Source of the DNA: Methylomonas sp.
GTDB lineage: Bacteria; Pseudomonadota; Gammaproteobacteria; Methylococcales; Methylomonadaceae
Length of the DNA: 5,046 nt
Direction of reading: 5' to 3'
Assembly (NCBI GenBank): GCA_026990815.1
Contig: JALXCS010000222.1
Location: forward strand, 1 to 5,046
Shown: positions 1 to 4,953 of the stretch, piece after piece
Position numbering within the stretch: position 1 is the stretch's first letter
Layout: each line of letters starts with the position of its first letter
The notes under the pieces: generated by a model
Seen by the model: the letters and a program-made list of their open reading frames with translations, nothing else
What the model was told of the DNA's origin: nothing
Databases searched by the model: none
Translations under genes and position numbers: made by a program

Positions 1-10
1 TGATTCACTA

Positions 11-328
11 ATGACATTATGCATTTTGTTTTATGATTTACTAGAGTTCAGCATTGAAGGCTTTTTTATACATGTATTTCAACTTAAACATCATGATGCT
101 GAGATAGCCACTTACTATACGCTAATAACTATAGCAATTCTGATAGTTACCTTTCTATGGGTTACACTACCTATTTTGTACCTTAAATTATCAAGAAAGT
201 TAAAAGCACTCTGGTTTAAAAAAAGAAGGCAGACAATTCAATTCTGGCAATCAATGTCTTTAATCAAAAAAATCCAGTGGCTTTCAATTACTATAGTGGG
301 TGCAACAAGCATGCTTTTATTGGCTTAG
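11..328 (+). CDS. Small two-helix membrane protein, unknown function (possibly 5'-partial)
   Basis: I do not recognise this family. The frame gives 105 residues from the ATG at 11, but it is open to the window edge (three more sense codons, Asp-Ser-Leu) and no Shine-Dalgarno sequence is visible, so the true start may lie outside. Residues 3-25 are hydrophobic but carry D9, E12 and E16 at helical spacing, suggesting an amphipathic or membrane-surface helix. Residues 35-58 form a clear transmembrane segment. Residues 59-88 are strongly basic (KLSRKLK, FKKRR, IKK), which by the positive-inside rule places this loop in the cytoplasm. Residues 90-105 form a second, short hydrophobic segment ending at the C-terminus. 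The layout suggests an inner-membrane protein. The stop (326-328) overlaps the -35 element proposed for the next gene, so the two are probably separate units. Existence as a gene is likely; function is unknown. Confidence 0.6.
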   Translation: MTLCILFYDLLEFSIEGFFIHVFQLKHHDAEIATYYTLITIAILIVTFLWVTLPILYLKLSRKLKALWFKKRRQTIQFWQSMSLIKKIQWLSITIVGATSMLLLA

Positions 329-349
329 CTTTCAATCCACTAATATACT
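320..349 (+). promoter_or_regulatory. Candidate sigma70 promoter for the lipoprotein gene
   Basis: TTGGCT (320-325, 4 of 6 consensus matches) and TATACT (344-349, 5 of 6) are separated by 18 bp. Transcription would start near 356 and give a leader of about 108 bases before the ATG at 464. The -35 box overlaps the stop codon of the preceding gene. The region is AT-rich, so chance matches are common and the call is tentative. Confidence 0.4.
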
Positions 350-414
350 GCTTGTACGCTGAATTAAAAACCACAATAACCTGACATTTAAACTCAGTTT
401 TAGCCCAAATTAAA

Positions 415-452
415 ACACCAAATTAAGTAAATTTTAAGTTTTTACTTGGTGT
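415..452 (+). promoter_or_regulatory. Bulged stem-loop in the leader of the lipoprotein gene
   Basis: ACACCA (415-420) pairs with TGGTGT (447-452). The stem continues with AGTAAA-type pairing (426-431 with 441-446), across a five-base bulge on the left arm (421-425), and closes on a nine-base loop (432-440). This gives 12 base pairs in total. The structure ends 11 bases before the ATG at 464, where it could affect ribosome access. No U-tract follows, so it does not look like an intrinsic terminator. It could equally be a protein-binding operator at DNA level or a chance fold in AT-rich sequence. Confidence 0.4.
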
Positions 453-463
453 ATTATTGGGTA

Positions 464-832
464 ATGAAATGTATTTTTGTCCTTCTTAATCTATTTTTCC
501 TTCTTAGCTGCACTACTTTGCAGTTTTTTTCGACACCATTTGATCATGCAAAATTAGGTGACCAGGTAGAATCATTATTCCGAAGACAAAACCATGCTAG
601 TCATCAAGTGATGATGCTTCTACTCGAAGAATCCGAAAATATTGATTTAGAAAAAATAGAACAAGCAGAATTATCAATGCTTAAGGCATGTAAAGCATTA
701 AATGAGTTTGCTATTCTGGAAAGAGATAATCAAAAAATCAGTCTTTCTAAAAAACAGAAGATCATTAGTTCAATTCCGGTTTGTGAAAAAAAAACTGCAA
801 CTTTAGAAAAGTTGTTACATGATATTTTTTAG
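464..832 (+). CDS. Predicted outer-membrane lipoprotein, unknown function
   Basis: The product is 122 residues from the ATG at 464. In-frame TTG/GTG codons at 446 and 449 would put YYWV before the signal peptide and are less likely. The N-terminus is a classic lipoprotein signal: K2, a hydrophobic stretch at 4-14, and the lipobox LLSC with the acylated cysteine at C16. T17 follows, so there is no Asp at +2 to hold it in the inner membrane, and outer-membrane sorting is expected. The mature part looks largely helical (about 30-85 and 93-120). It has a motif of the form ACKALNEFA around C76 and a second cysteine in PVCEKKT at C107. These two are the only cysteines in the mature chain besides C16 and could form a periplasmic disulphide. 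The ribosome-binding site is weak (TTGGG close to the start). I recognise the protein type but no characterised family. Confidence 0.7.
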   Translation: MKCIFVLLNLFFLLSCTTLQFFSTPFDHAKLGDQVESLFRRQNHASHQVMMLLLEESENIDLEKIEQAELSMLKACKALNEFAILERDNQKISLSKKQKIISSIPVCEKKTATLEKLLHDIF

Positions 833-889
833 AACAGAAAATTCACACTTTCTCACGACAATATCTTGAATAAAAATCTACAGGACATC

Positions 890-911
890 GAGAAAAAAAT
901 TTCTCTTTTCT
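890..911 (+). terminator. Weak candidate intrinsic terminator after the lipoprotein gene
   Basis: GAGAAA (890-895) and TTTCTC (900-905) form a 6-bp stem around an AAAA loop, followed by TTTTCT (906-911). The stem has only two G-C pairs and lies 57 bases after the stop at 832. The layout is that of an intrinsic terminator, but the predicted stability is low. The rest of the 833-1001 spacer holds only a possible promoter and the ribosome-binding site of the next gene. Confidence 0.35.
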
Positions 912-915
912 CCCC

Positions 916-943
916 TTGTGTAACTTTATCACTGAGCTATAGT
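916..943 (+). promoter_or_regulatory. Possible promoter for the 70-residue membrane protein gene
   Basis: TTGTGT (916-921) and TATAGT (938-943, 5 of 6 consensus matches) are separated by 16 bp. The -35 box matches only its TTG half. Transcription would begin near 950, about 50 bases before the ATG at 1002 and after the candidate terminator at 890-911. It is weakly supported in this AT-rich stretch. Confidence 0.35.
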
Positions 944-1001
944 TTGATCTATGTCAATATATTACTTCGTTCTTAAATACTAAAACTACATGAGGTGACC
1001 T

Positions 1002-1214
1002 ATGCTTGATTTTATACTGGATATTTTTTCATCTGTTCTACAAATGAATATGCGTGACCATCACGATATTCCTTTTGCCTTGCCTTTGGTGATGGGTTCT
1101 TTTGCGGGGTTTACCATTGGTTTCATCATTCTAAGGTTCATTGGAAATGAACAAAAACAAGCGCAAGCTGAAATCGTAAATAGACACCACAACCATAGTG
1201 ATGACCTTTCCTGA
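1002..1214 (+). CDS. Small single-pass membrane protein with His-rich tail, unknown function
   Basis: The product is 70 residues. The start is well supported: GAGGTG (992-997) sits four bases before the ATG. Residues 1-14 form an amphipathic hydrophobic helix (MLDFILDIFSSVLQ). Residues 15-22 are polar with the motif RDHHD (18-22). Residues 25-47 are a single transmembrane segment containing small-residue spacing (G32, G36, G40) that could favour helix packing. The tail at 48-70 is hydrophilic, with a QKQAQAE stretch followed by HHNH (62-65) and two aspartates. Histidines on both sides of the membrane segment might bind metal, but that is only a guess. The gene converges on lptE, 88 bases stop to stop. 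An opposite-strand frame over the same bases has only a TTG start and no ribosome-binding site, which favours the plus-strand reading. No family is recognised. Confidence 0.65.
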   Translation: MLDFILDIFSSVLQMNMRDHHDIPFALPLVMGSFAGFTIGFIILRFIGNEQKQAQAEIVNRHHNHSDDLS

Positions 1215-1237
1215 GAAGTTTGTTTTCTAGATTTATG

Positions 1238-1305
1238 TCTCTCGCCTGCAACAATAGTTGTTTTGAACAAAATAACTTTCTTTGTTAAAGGTGAGAGAAA
1301 TTTTA
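1238..1305 (+). terminator. Branched inverted repeat between convergent genes, possible terminator
   Basis: TCTCTCGCCT (1238-1247) pairs with AGGTGAGAGA (1289-1298) over 10 bp with one G-U wobble. The enclosed 41 bases hold two further perfect hairpins: AACAA/TTGTT (1250-1254, 1258-1262, loop TAG) and AACAAA/TTTGTT (1266-1271, 1281-1286, nine-base loop). The plus-strand RNA could thus fold as a three-way junction, followed by AA then TTTTATT from 1299. On the minus strand the wobble becomes an A-C mismatch and no U-tract follows, so termination is better supported for the plus-strand gene than for lptE. The structure lies between the two stop codons, where a terminator is expected, but it does not have the compact form of a strong intrinsic one. 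Confidence 0.45.
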
Positions 1306-1809
1306 TTCACTCGGTAATTTTCTTAAAACCCCTCTAGCCTGATCAAACAACCTTCGTACTGCTTGCTTATACATTTCCTGTCTGATCGTATCGGCTTCAG
1401 CAGCTTTACCCAACACAGTATCACCAGATTGATCATCAAAAAAATCTCTGCTGAGTTCAATGGTCTCCCTGGACATTAAGCTATTGCCTTCCGCATCAAG
1501 CAGCTCAAATGTTAATACATAATATATTTCATATTCTGTCGCTTTCCCTGTAGTGCTCAGCGACAAGACATTCTGTCTCATATTGTCTTCAATGACATGG
1601 AGCACTAATCCAGCTTTTTCAGGATCTGAAACCAGTTTTGCCGATGAGGTCTTAATCAGTTTTCTAAGTTGTTTCTTGAAGGCCGCTGATGCCCCCTCAA
1701 CATACAAACTCTGGTATTGTTCGGGTAAATCTATTGCCCGACGTAAATGATAACCACATGAAGTTGTTAACAACACGATTATTACAAAAATAAAATTTTT
1801 ATATATCAT
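1303..1809 (-). CDS. lptE: LPS-assembly lipoprotein LptE (RlpB)
   Basis: LptE is the outer-membrane lipoprotein that plugs the LptD beta-barrel and helps place lipopolysaccharide in the outer leaflet, the last step of the Lpt transport bridge. The product is 168 residues, shorter than the roughly 190 of E. coli. It has a lipoprotein signal (K4, hydrophobic 6-14, TTSC with acylated C18) followed at once by CGYHLRR, the typical LptE start of the mature chain. Family features continue: a strand pair around LYVEG (35-39), RQNVLSLSTTGKATEYEIYYVLTF (78-101), a strand with ELSRDFF (118-124), and a final helix with LGKAAEADTIRQEMYKQAVRRL (133-154). It lies 11 bases after leuS on the same strand, as in other gammaproteobacteria. 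AGGA (1819-1822), overlapping the leuS TAG and nine bases from the ATG, is the ribosome-binding site, which suggests co-transcription and translational coupling. holA does not follow it here. Confidence 0.93.
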   Translation of the reverse strand: MIYKNFIFVIIVLLTTSCGYHLRRAIDLPEQYQSLYVEGASAAFKKQLRKLIKTSSAKLVSDPEKAGLVLHVIEDNMRQNVLSLSTTGKATEYEIYYVLTFELLDAEGNSLMSRETIELSRDFFDDQSGDTVLGKAAEADTIRQEMYKQAVRRLFDQARGVLRKLPSE

Positions 1810-1818
1810 CTGGCTATT

Positions 1819-1822
1819 TCCT
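1819..1822 (-). promoter_or_regulatory. Ribosome-binding site of lptE inside the leuS stop
   Basis: Read on the minus strand, TAGGAA contains both the leuS stop codon and an AGGA Shine-Dalgarno core, nine bases before the lptE ATG. It fixes the lptE start at 1809 and means ribosomes finishing leuS arrive at the lptE initiation site. Confidence 0.7.
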
Positions 1823-4307
1823 AAACCACAATATTAACCAGTTTTTTTGGTACCACAATGACTTTTCTAATAGCTTTTCCTTCAATAAATTTTTGTACAT
1901 GCTCTTCATTTAAAGCCAATTGTTCAATTTCCTCTTTGTTTGCATCAACTGCAACAGTAATTTTTCCACGTAACTTACCATTGACCTGAACAACCATTTG
2001 TAATGCATCTTGCTCCAATGCCGATTCATCTATTTGCGGCCAAGGTGCCTGGTCAATATTGTCCTGATGATCTAATTCTTGCCAAAGCTGATGACATATA
2101 TGCGGAACAATGGGATAAAGCATTAGAATAATTGCCTCCAATGCCTCTTTCATTACTGCTCTTCCCGTCTCAGAGGCATCATTAAATTTTGACAAGGTAT
2201 TGATAAGCTCCATATTTGCAGCAATGGCCGTATTGAACGTGTGCCTTCTTCCCATATCATCAGTGACTTTTTTTATGGTTTGATGCAGTTGCCTGCGGAC
2301 ATTTTTTTGTTCATCATTTAACTGGCTCTTCTTCAAGAGCCCAAATGTTTCATCTATCTGGCTCCACTTCAAGCCCCTAATTGCTACATCCGATTCCGTA
2401 TACTGAAAAACCAACCGCCACAGGCGTTTTAAAAATCGAAACGCCCCTTCTACACCACTGTCCGACCATTCCAGAGATTGCTCGGGGGGAGCAGCAAACA
2501 TAACAAACAAGCGAACTGTATCGGCGCCATACTGCTCAATTAACCCCTGAGGATCAACCGTATTGCCTTTTGATTTCGACATTTTGCTGCCATCTTTCAA
2601 CACCATGCCTTGAGTCAACAAATTTTTAAAAGGCTCATCGCAGCTGATCAACCCTTCATCACGCAATAATTTGGTGTAAAAACGCGCATAGAGTAAATGC
2701 AGTATCGCATGTTCGATGCCACCAATATATTGATCGACCGGCAACCAATCGTTTGTTTCAGAAGACAACATGGCTTCATCGCTGGCTCCAGCAAAACGGG
2801 CAAAATACCAGGAAGATTCCATAAAAGTATCAAAGGTATCGGTTTCTCTTCTTGCCTGCTTGCCACATTTTGGACATTCTATATGAGGAAATGTTGGGTG
2901 ACTACCTAATGGCGAGCAAGAACCATCCAGAACCACATCCTTTGGTAAAGTGACCGGCAAATCAGAATCAGGTACTGGAACTGTGCCACAATCGTCACAA
3001 TAAATAACAGGAATCGGCGCGCCCCAATAACGCTGCCTGGAAACCCCCCAATCACGCAACCTGTAATTGGTTTTACGCTGACCTTTACCTTCCTTTTCAA
3101 GCTTTTCAGCAATGGCGATAAAAGACTCCTCGGAAGTCAGACCATCAAATTCACCCGAATTTTTTAAAATTCCTTTTTCTGTAAATGCTTGCTCTGTGCA
3201 ATCATCATTTCCACCCTCTTTGGAAAACACAACCTGCCTGATATCAATACCGTAACGTTTGGCGAATTCAAAATCACGCTGATCATGGGCTGGAACCGCC
3301 ATCACTGCTCCTGTACCATAACCCATCAACACAAAATTCGCTATCCAGACTGGTACCTCTTCTCCTGTGACGGGATGGATTGCCTTGAGTCCGGAATCAA
3401 CACCCCGCTTTTCCATGGTTTCCATGGCAGCTTCCGAAGACTCCATTTTTTTACAGGAGTCTATAAACTCAGCCAATTCGGGCTTTGATTTCAATGCTTC
3501 TGCTGCCAAGGGATGTTCAGCCGCCACGGCCAAATAGGTCACCCCCATTAAAGTATCTGGACGGGTGGTGTAAATTTTTAAAGGCTCATCCATTCCAACA
3601 ACGGGAAATTGTATTTCAAGCCCTTCTGAACGACCTATCCAGTTTGCCTGCATGGTTTTAACCTGTTCAGGCCAACCATCCAGTTGCTCCAGCGAGCTGA
3701 GCAATTCATCTGCATAGGCTGTGATTTTCATAAACCACTGGGATATTTCCTTTCTTTCGACAGGCGTATCACAGCGCCAGCAGCAACCATCAATAACCTG
3801 CTCATTGGCAAGCACGGTCATATCATTGGGACACCAATTAACTGGCGCCGTTTTTTTATAGACCAGCGCTTTTTCCAGCAAACGCAGAAAAAACCATTGC
3901 TCCCAGCGATAATATTCCGGATCACAAGTCGCCAACTCTCTTTCCCAATCATAACCGAATCCCAGTTGCTTTAACTGGTTGCGCATGTAATCAATATTTT
4001 TGTAAGTCCAATCTGCCGGATGCACCTTATTTTGCATCGCAGCATTTTCAGCCGGCAACCCAAAAGCATCCCAACCCATGGGCTGCAGCACATTTTTTCC
4101 CTGCATTCGCTGAAAACGACTGATCACATCACCAATCGTATAATTGCGAACATGCCCCATATGCAACTTGCCGCTGGGATAGGGGAACATTGACAGGCAA
4201 TAATATTTTTCCTGGTCTTTAACATGTTCAGTACGGAATATTTCGTTATCCTGCCAATATTGTTGTACTTTTGGTTCTATGACTGATGGATTGTAATTTT
4301 CTTGCAT
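1821..4307 (-). CDS. leuS: Leucyl-tRNA synthetase LeuRS
   Basis: LeuRS is the cytoplasmic class I synthetase that activates leucine with ATP, charges tRNA-Leu and hydrolyses mischarged tRNA. The 828 residues contain HMGH (49-52) and KMSKS (575-579), the two ATP-site signatures. The zinc module is C159, C176, C179. The CP1 editing domain has TTRPDT (247-252, with the threonine equivalent to E. coli T252) and AHDQRD with D342 (E. coli D345). A second CxxC pair (C437/C440, C478/C481) precedes ETDTFDTFMESSWY (488-501). The anticodon-binding region and the C-terminal tRNA-binding domain (about 771-828) are present. E. coli LeuRS has 860 residues. The shortfall is mainly between QGMVL (566-570) and KMSKS, where only KDGS remains and E. 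coli has a leucine-specific domain of roughly 45 residues. An in-frame TAA lies seven codons upstream of the ATG, which supports this start, although the Shine-Dalgarno is poor (AGG directly abuts the ATG). lptE follows in the same operon. Confidence 0.98.
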   Translation of the reverse strand: MQENYNPSVIEPKVQQYWQDNEIFRTEHVKDQEKYYCLSMFPYPSGKLHMGHVRNYTIGDVISRFQRMQGKNVLQPMGWDAFGLPAENAAMQNKVHPADWTYKNIDYMRNQLKQLGFGYDWERELATCDPEYYRWEQWFFLRLLEKALVYKKTAPVNWCPNDMTVLANEQVIDGCCWRCDTPVERKEISQWFMKITAYADELLSSLEQLDGWPEQVKTMQANWIGRSEGLEIQFPVVGMDEPLKIYTTRPDTLMGVTYLAVAAEHPLAAEALKSKPELAEFIDSCKKMESSEAAMETMEKRGVDSGLKAIHPVTGEEVPVWIANFVLMGYGTGAVMAVPAHDQRDFEFAKRYGIDIRQVVFSKEGGNDDCTEQAFTEKGILKNSGEFDGLTSEESFIAIAEKLEKEGKGQRKTNYRLRDWGVSRQRYWGAPIPVIYCDDCGTVPVPDSDLPVTLPKDVVLDGSCSPLGSHPTFPHIECPKCGKQARRETDTFDTFMESSWYFARFAGASDEAMLSSETNDWLPVDQYIGGIEHAILHLLYARFYTKLLRDEGLISCDEPFKNLLTQGMVLKDGSKMSKSKGNTVDPQGLIEQYGADTVRLFVMFAAPPEQSLEWSDSGVEGAFRFLKRLWRLVFQYTESDVAIRGLKWSQIDETFGLLKKSQLNDEQKNVRRQLHQTIKKVTDDMGRRHTFNTAIAANMELINTLSKFNDASETGRAVMKEALEAIILMLYPIVPHICHQLWQELDHQDNIDQAPWPQIDESALEQDALQMVVQVNGKLRGKITVAVDANKEEIEQLALNEEHVQKFIEGKAIRKVIVVPKKLVNIVV

Positions 4308-4323
4308 CCTGAATTCGTCTTTT

Positions 4324-4350
4324 TACGGTCAAAAGCGTTAGAATACCGTA
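4324..4350. repeat. Inverted repeat in the divergent leuS / zinc-ribbon promoter region
   Basis: TACGGT (4324-4329) and ACCGTA (4345-4350) form a perfect 6-bp inverted repeat with 15 bp between arms, so the arm centres are 21 bp apart, about two helical turns. It brackets the -10-like hexamers of both directions. This geometry would suit a dimeric regulator covering both promoters, but no regulator is identified and a 6-bp repeat can occur by chance. Confidence 0.35.
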
Positions 4351-4362
4351 CACTTGCATAAT
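4339..4362 (+). promoter_or_regulatory. Candidate -10 elements for the zinc-ribbon gene
   Basis: Two plus-strand hexamers are possible: TAGAAT (4339-4344, overlapping the leuS -10 on the other strand) and CATAAT (4357-4362, 5 of 6 matches). Neither has a convincing -35 at the right spacing. The promoter must lie in this short spacer if the gene is transcribed on its own, but I cannot decide between them. Confidence 0.3.
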
Positions 4363-4368
4363 TCGGAA
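4340..4368 (-). promoter_or_regulatory. Candidate promoter for leuS-lptE
   Basis: On the minus strand, TTCCGA (4363-4368, 3 of 6 consensus matches) and TATTCT (4340-4345, 4 of 6) are 17 bp apart. Transcription would start near 4333, leaving a leader of about 25 bases, too short for a T-box or leucine attenuator. No leader peptide or tRNA-sensing structure is visible. Confidence 0.4.
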
Positions 4369-4392
4369 GTTTCATTTTCAGGAGTACCCTTA

Positions 4393-4893
4393 ATGAGCGA
4401 AAATAAATTAGTTGATGCCTACAATAAAATCATTACCCATCTCCATGAAGATCTTGGCGATGCCTCAAGAACGCTGGCCCGAGCACTGGAAGCTGCGAAA
4501 GAAAAACTCAGTGAAATTGGTGGTTTAACCCAGGAAGAAATTAATAAAGTAGCTGATTACGTAAAACGTGATATTGAAGAAGCAGCCCATTCGCTGGTTA
4601 AATCTGATGAGAAATCTTCTGATGATGAATCGCTAGCGGAATGGCTAAAATTTGATATTGAATTAATTGAAAATTTTGCCTGGGATGCTTTTATGAGCGT
4701 TGCAGACAAAACGCGTATTGAATTAGCAAAGCTGGAACAAATGGCAAAATTGAATAATATATACCTGACAGGAGAAATTACCGGGCCAGGAACCCTGGTT
4801 TGTGAACAATGCGGCGAATATCTCACTTTCAAAACCACGAGTGTAATACCCAAATGCCCTAAATGCGGTGGAAAAACTTTCAAGCGGTGTTGA
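4393..4893 (+). CDS. YbeL-family (DUF1451) zinc-ribbon protein
   Basis: The product is 166 residues and cytoplasmic, with no signal or membrane segment. The ATG at 4393 is chosen because AGGAG (4380-4384) lies eight bases upstream. The frame runs back to a TTG at 4354 but that has no ribosome-binding site. Residues 1-130 are charged and helical: LVDAYNKIITHLHEDL, GGLTQEEINKVADYVKRDIEEAA, then a region with WLKFDIELIENFAWDAF and ADKTRIELAKLEQM, as in E. coli YbeL. The C-terminus is a zinc ribbon with C137/C140 (VCEQCGE) and C155/C158 (CPKCGG), preceded by YLTGEITGPGTL, which matches the Y-x-x-GE-x-x-G-x-G-x-LVC pattern of the family. Its place divergent from leuS is the same as ybeL in E. coli. 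The biochemical role of the family is not established. The last residue is another cysteine (C166). Confidence 0.9.
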   Translation: MSENKLVDAYNKIITHLHEDLGDASRTLARALEAAKEKLSEIGGLTQEEINKVADYVKRDIEEAAHSLVKSDEKSSDDESLAEWLKFDIELIENFAWDAFMSVADKTRIELAKLEQMAKLNNIYLTGEITGPGTLVCEQCGEYLTFKTTSVIPKCPKCGGKTFKRC

Positions 4894-4917
4894 TATTATT
4901 CATTCAAAGCTTATAAT
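4890..4917 (+). promoter_or_regulatory. Strong sigma70 promoter for the ParA-type gene
   Basis: TTGATA (4890-4895, 5 of 6 consensus matches) and a perfect TATAAT (4912-4917) are separated by 16 bp. The -35 overlaps the stop codon of the zinc-ribbon gene. Transcription would start near 4924, about 30 bases before the ATG at 4954. This is the best promoter in the window and separates the ATPase gene from its upstream neighbour. No terminator is visible between the two genes, so read-through is also possible. Confidence 0.7.
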
Positions 4918-4953
4918 ACCTTCTTTATCTATTTGATTTTATGGAAATAACAA

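Noticed and set aside
390..400. Short palindrome AAACT-C-AGTTT after the first gene as a terminator
   Set aside because: A one-base centre cannot form a hairpin loop with all five pairs, and no U-tract follows.
446..463. Upstream TTG/GTG starts for the lipoprotein
   Set aside because: They would add MVYYWV before the lysine of the signal peptide, giving an atypical signal; the ATG at 464 gives a standard lipoprotein N-terminus.
1061..1270. Minus-strand frame of 69 codons overlapping the small membrane protein gene
   Set aside because: It needs a TTG start, has no ribosome-binding site, shows no domain or membrane pattern, and opposes a plus-strand gene with a good GAGGTG site.
2648..3974. 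Several open frames of 68-99 codons on either strand inside leuS
   Set aside because: They lie wholly within the strongly conserved leuS reading frame, encode no recognisable domain and have no supporting ribosome-binding sites; they are by-products of leuS codon content.
4308..4333. Leucine-responsive attenuator or T-box before leuS
   Set aside because: The spacer is too short; there is no leucine-rich leader peptide, terminator/antiterminator pair or T-box sequence.
4354..4392. Upstream TTG start for the zinc-ribbon protein
   Set aside because: The AGGAG site at 4380-4384 is ideally placed for the ATG at 4393, and the extra 13 residues do not resemble the family's N-terminus.
4557..4883. 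Minus-strand 108-codon frame opposite the zinc-ribbon gene
   Set aside because: It mirrors a recognised YbeL-type protein with an intact zinc ribbon, and has no independent evidence.
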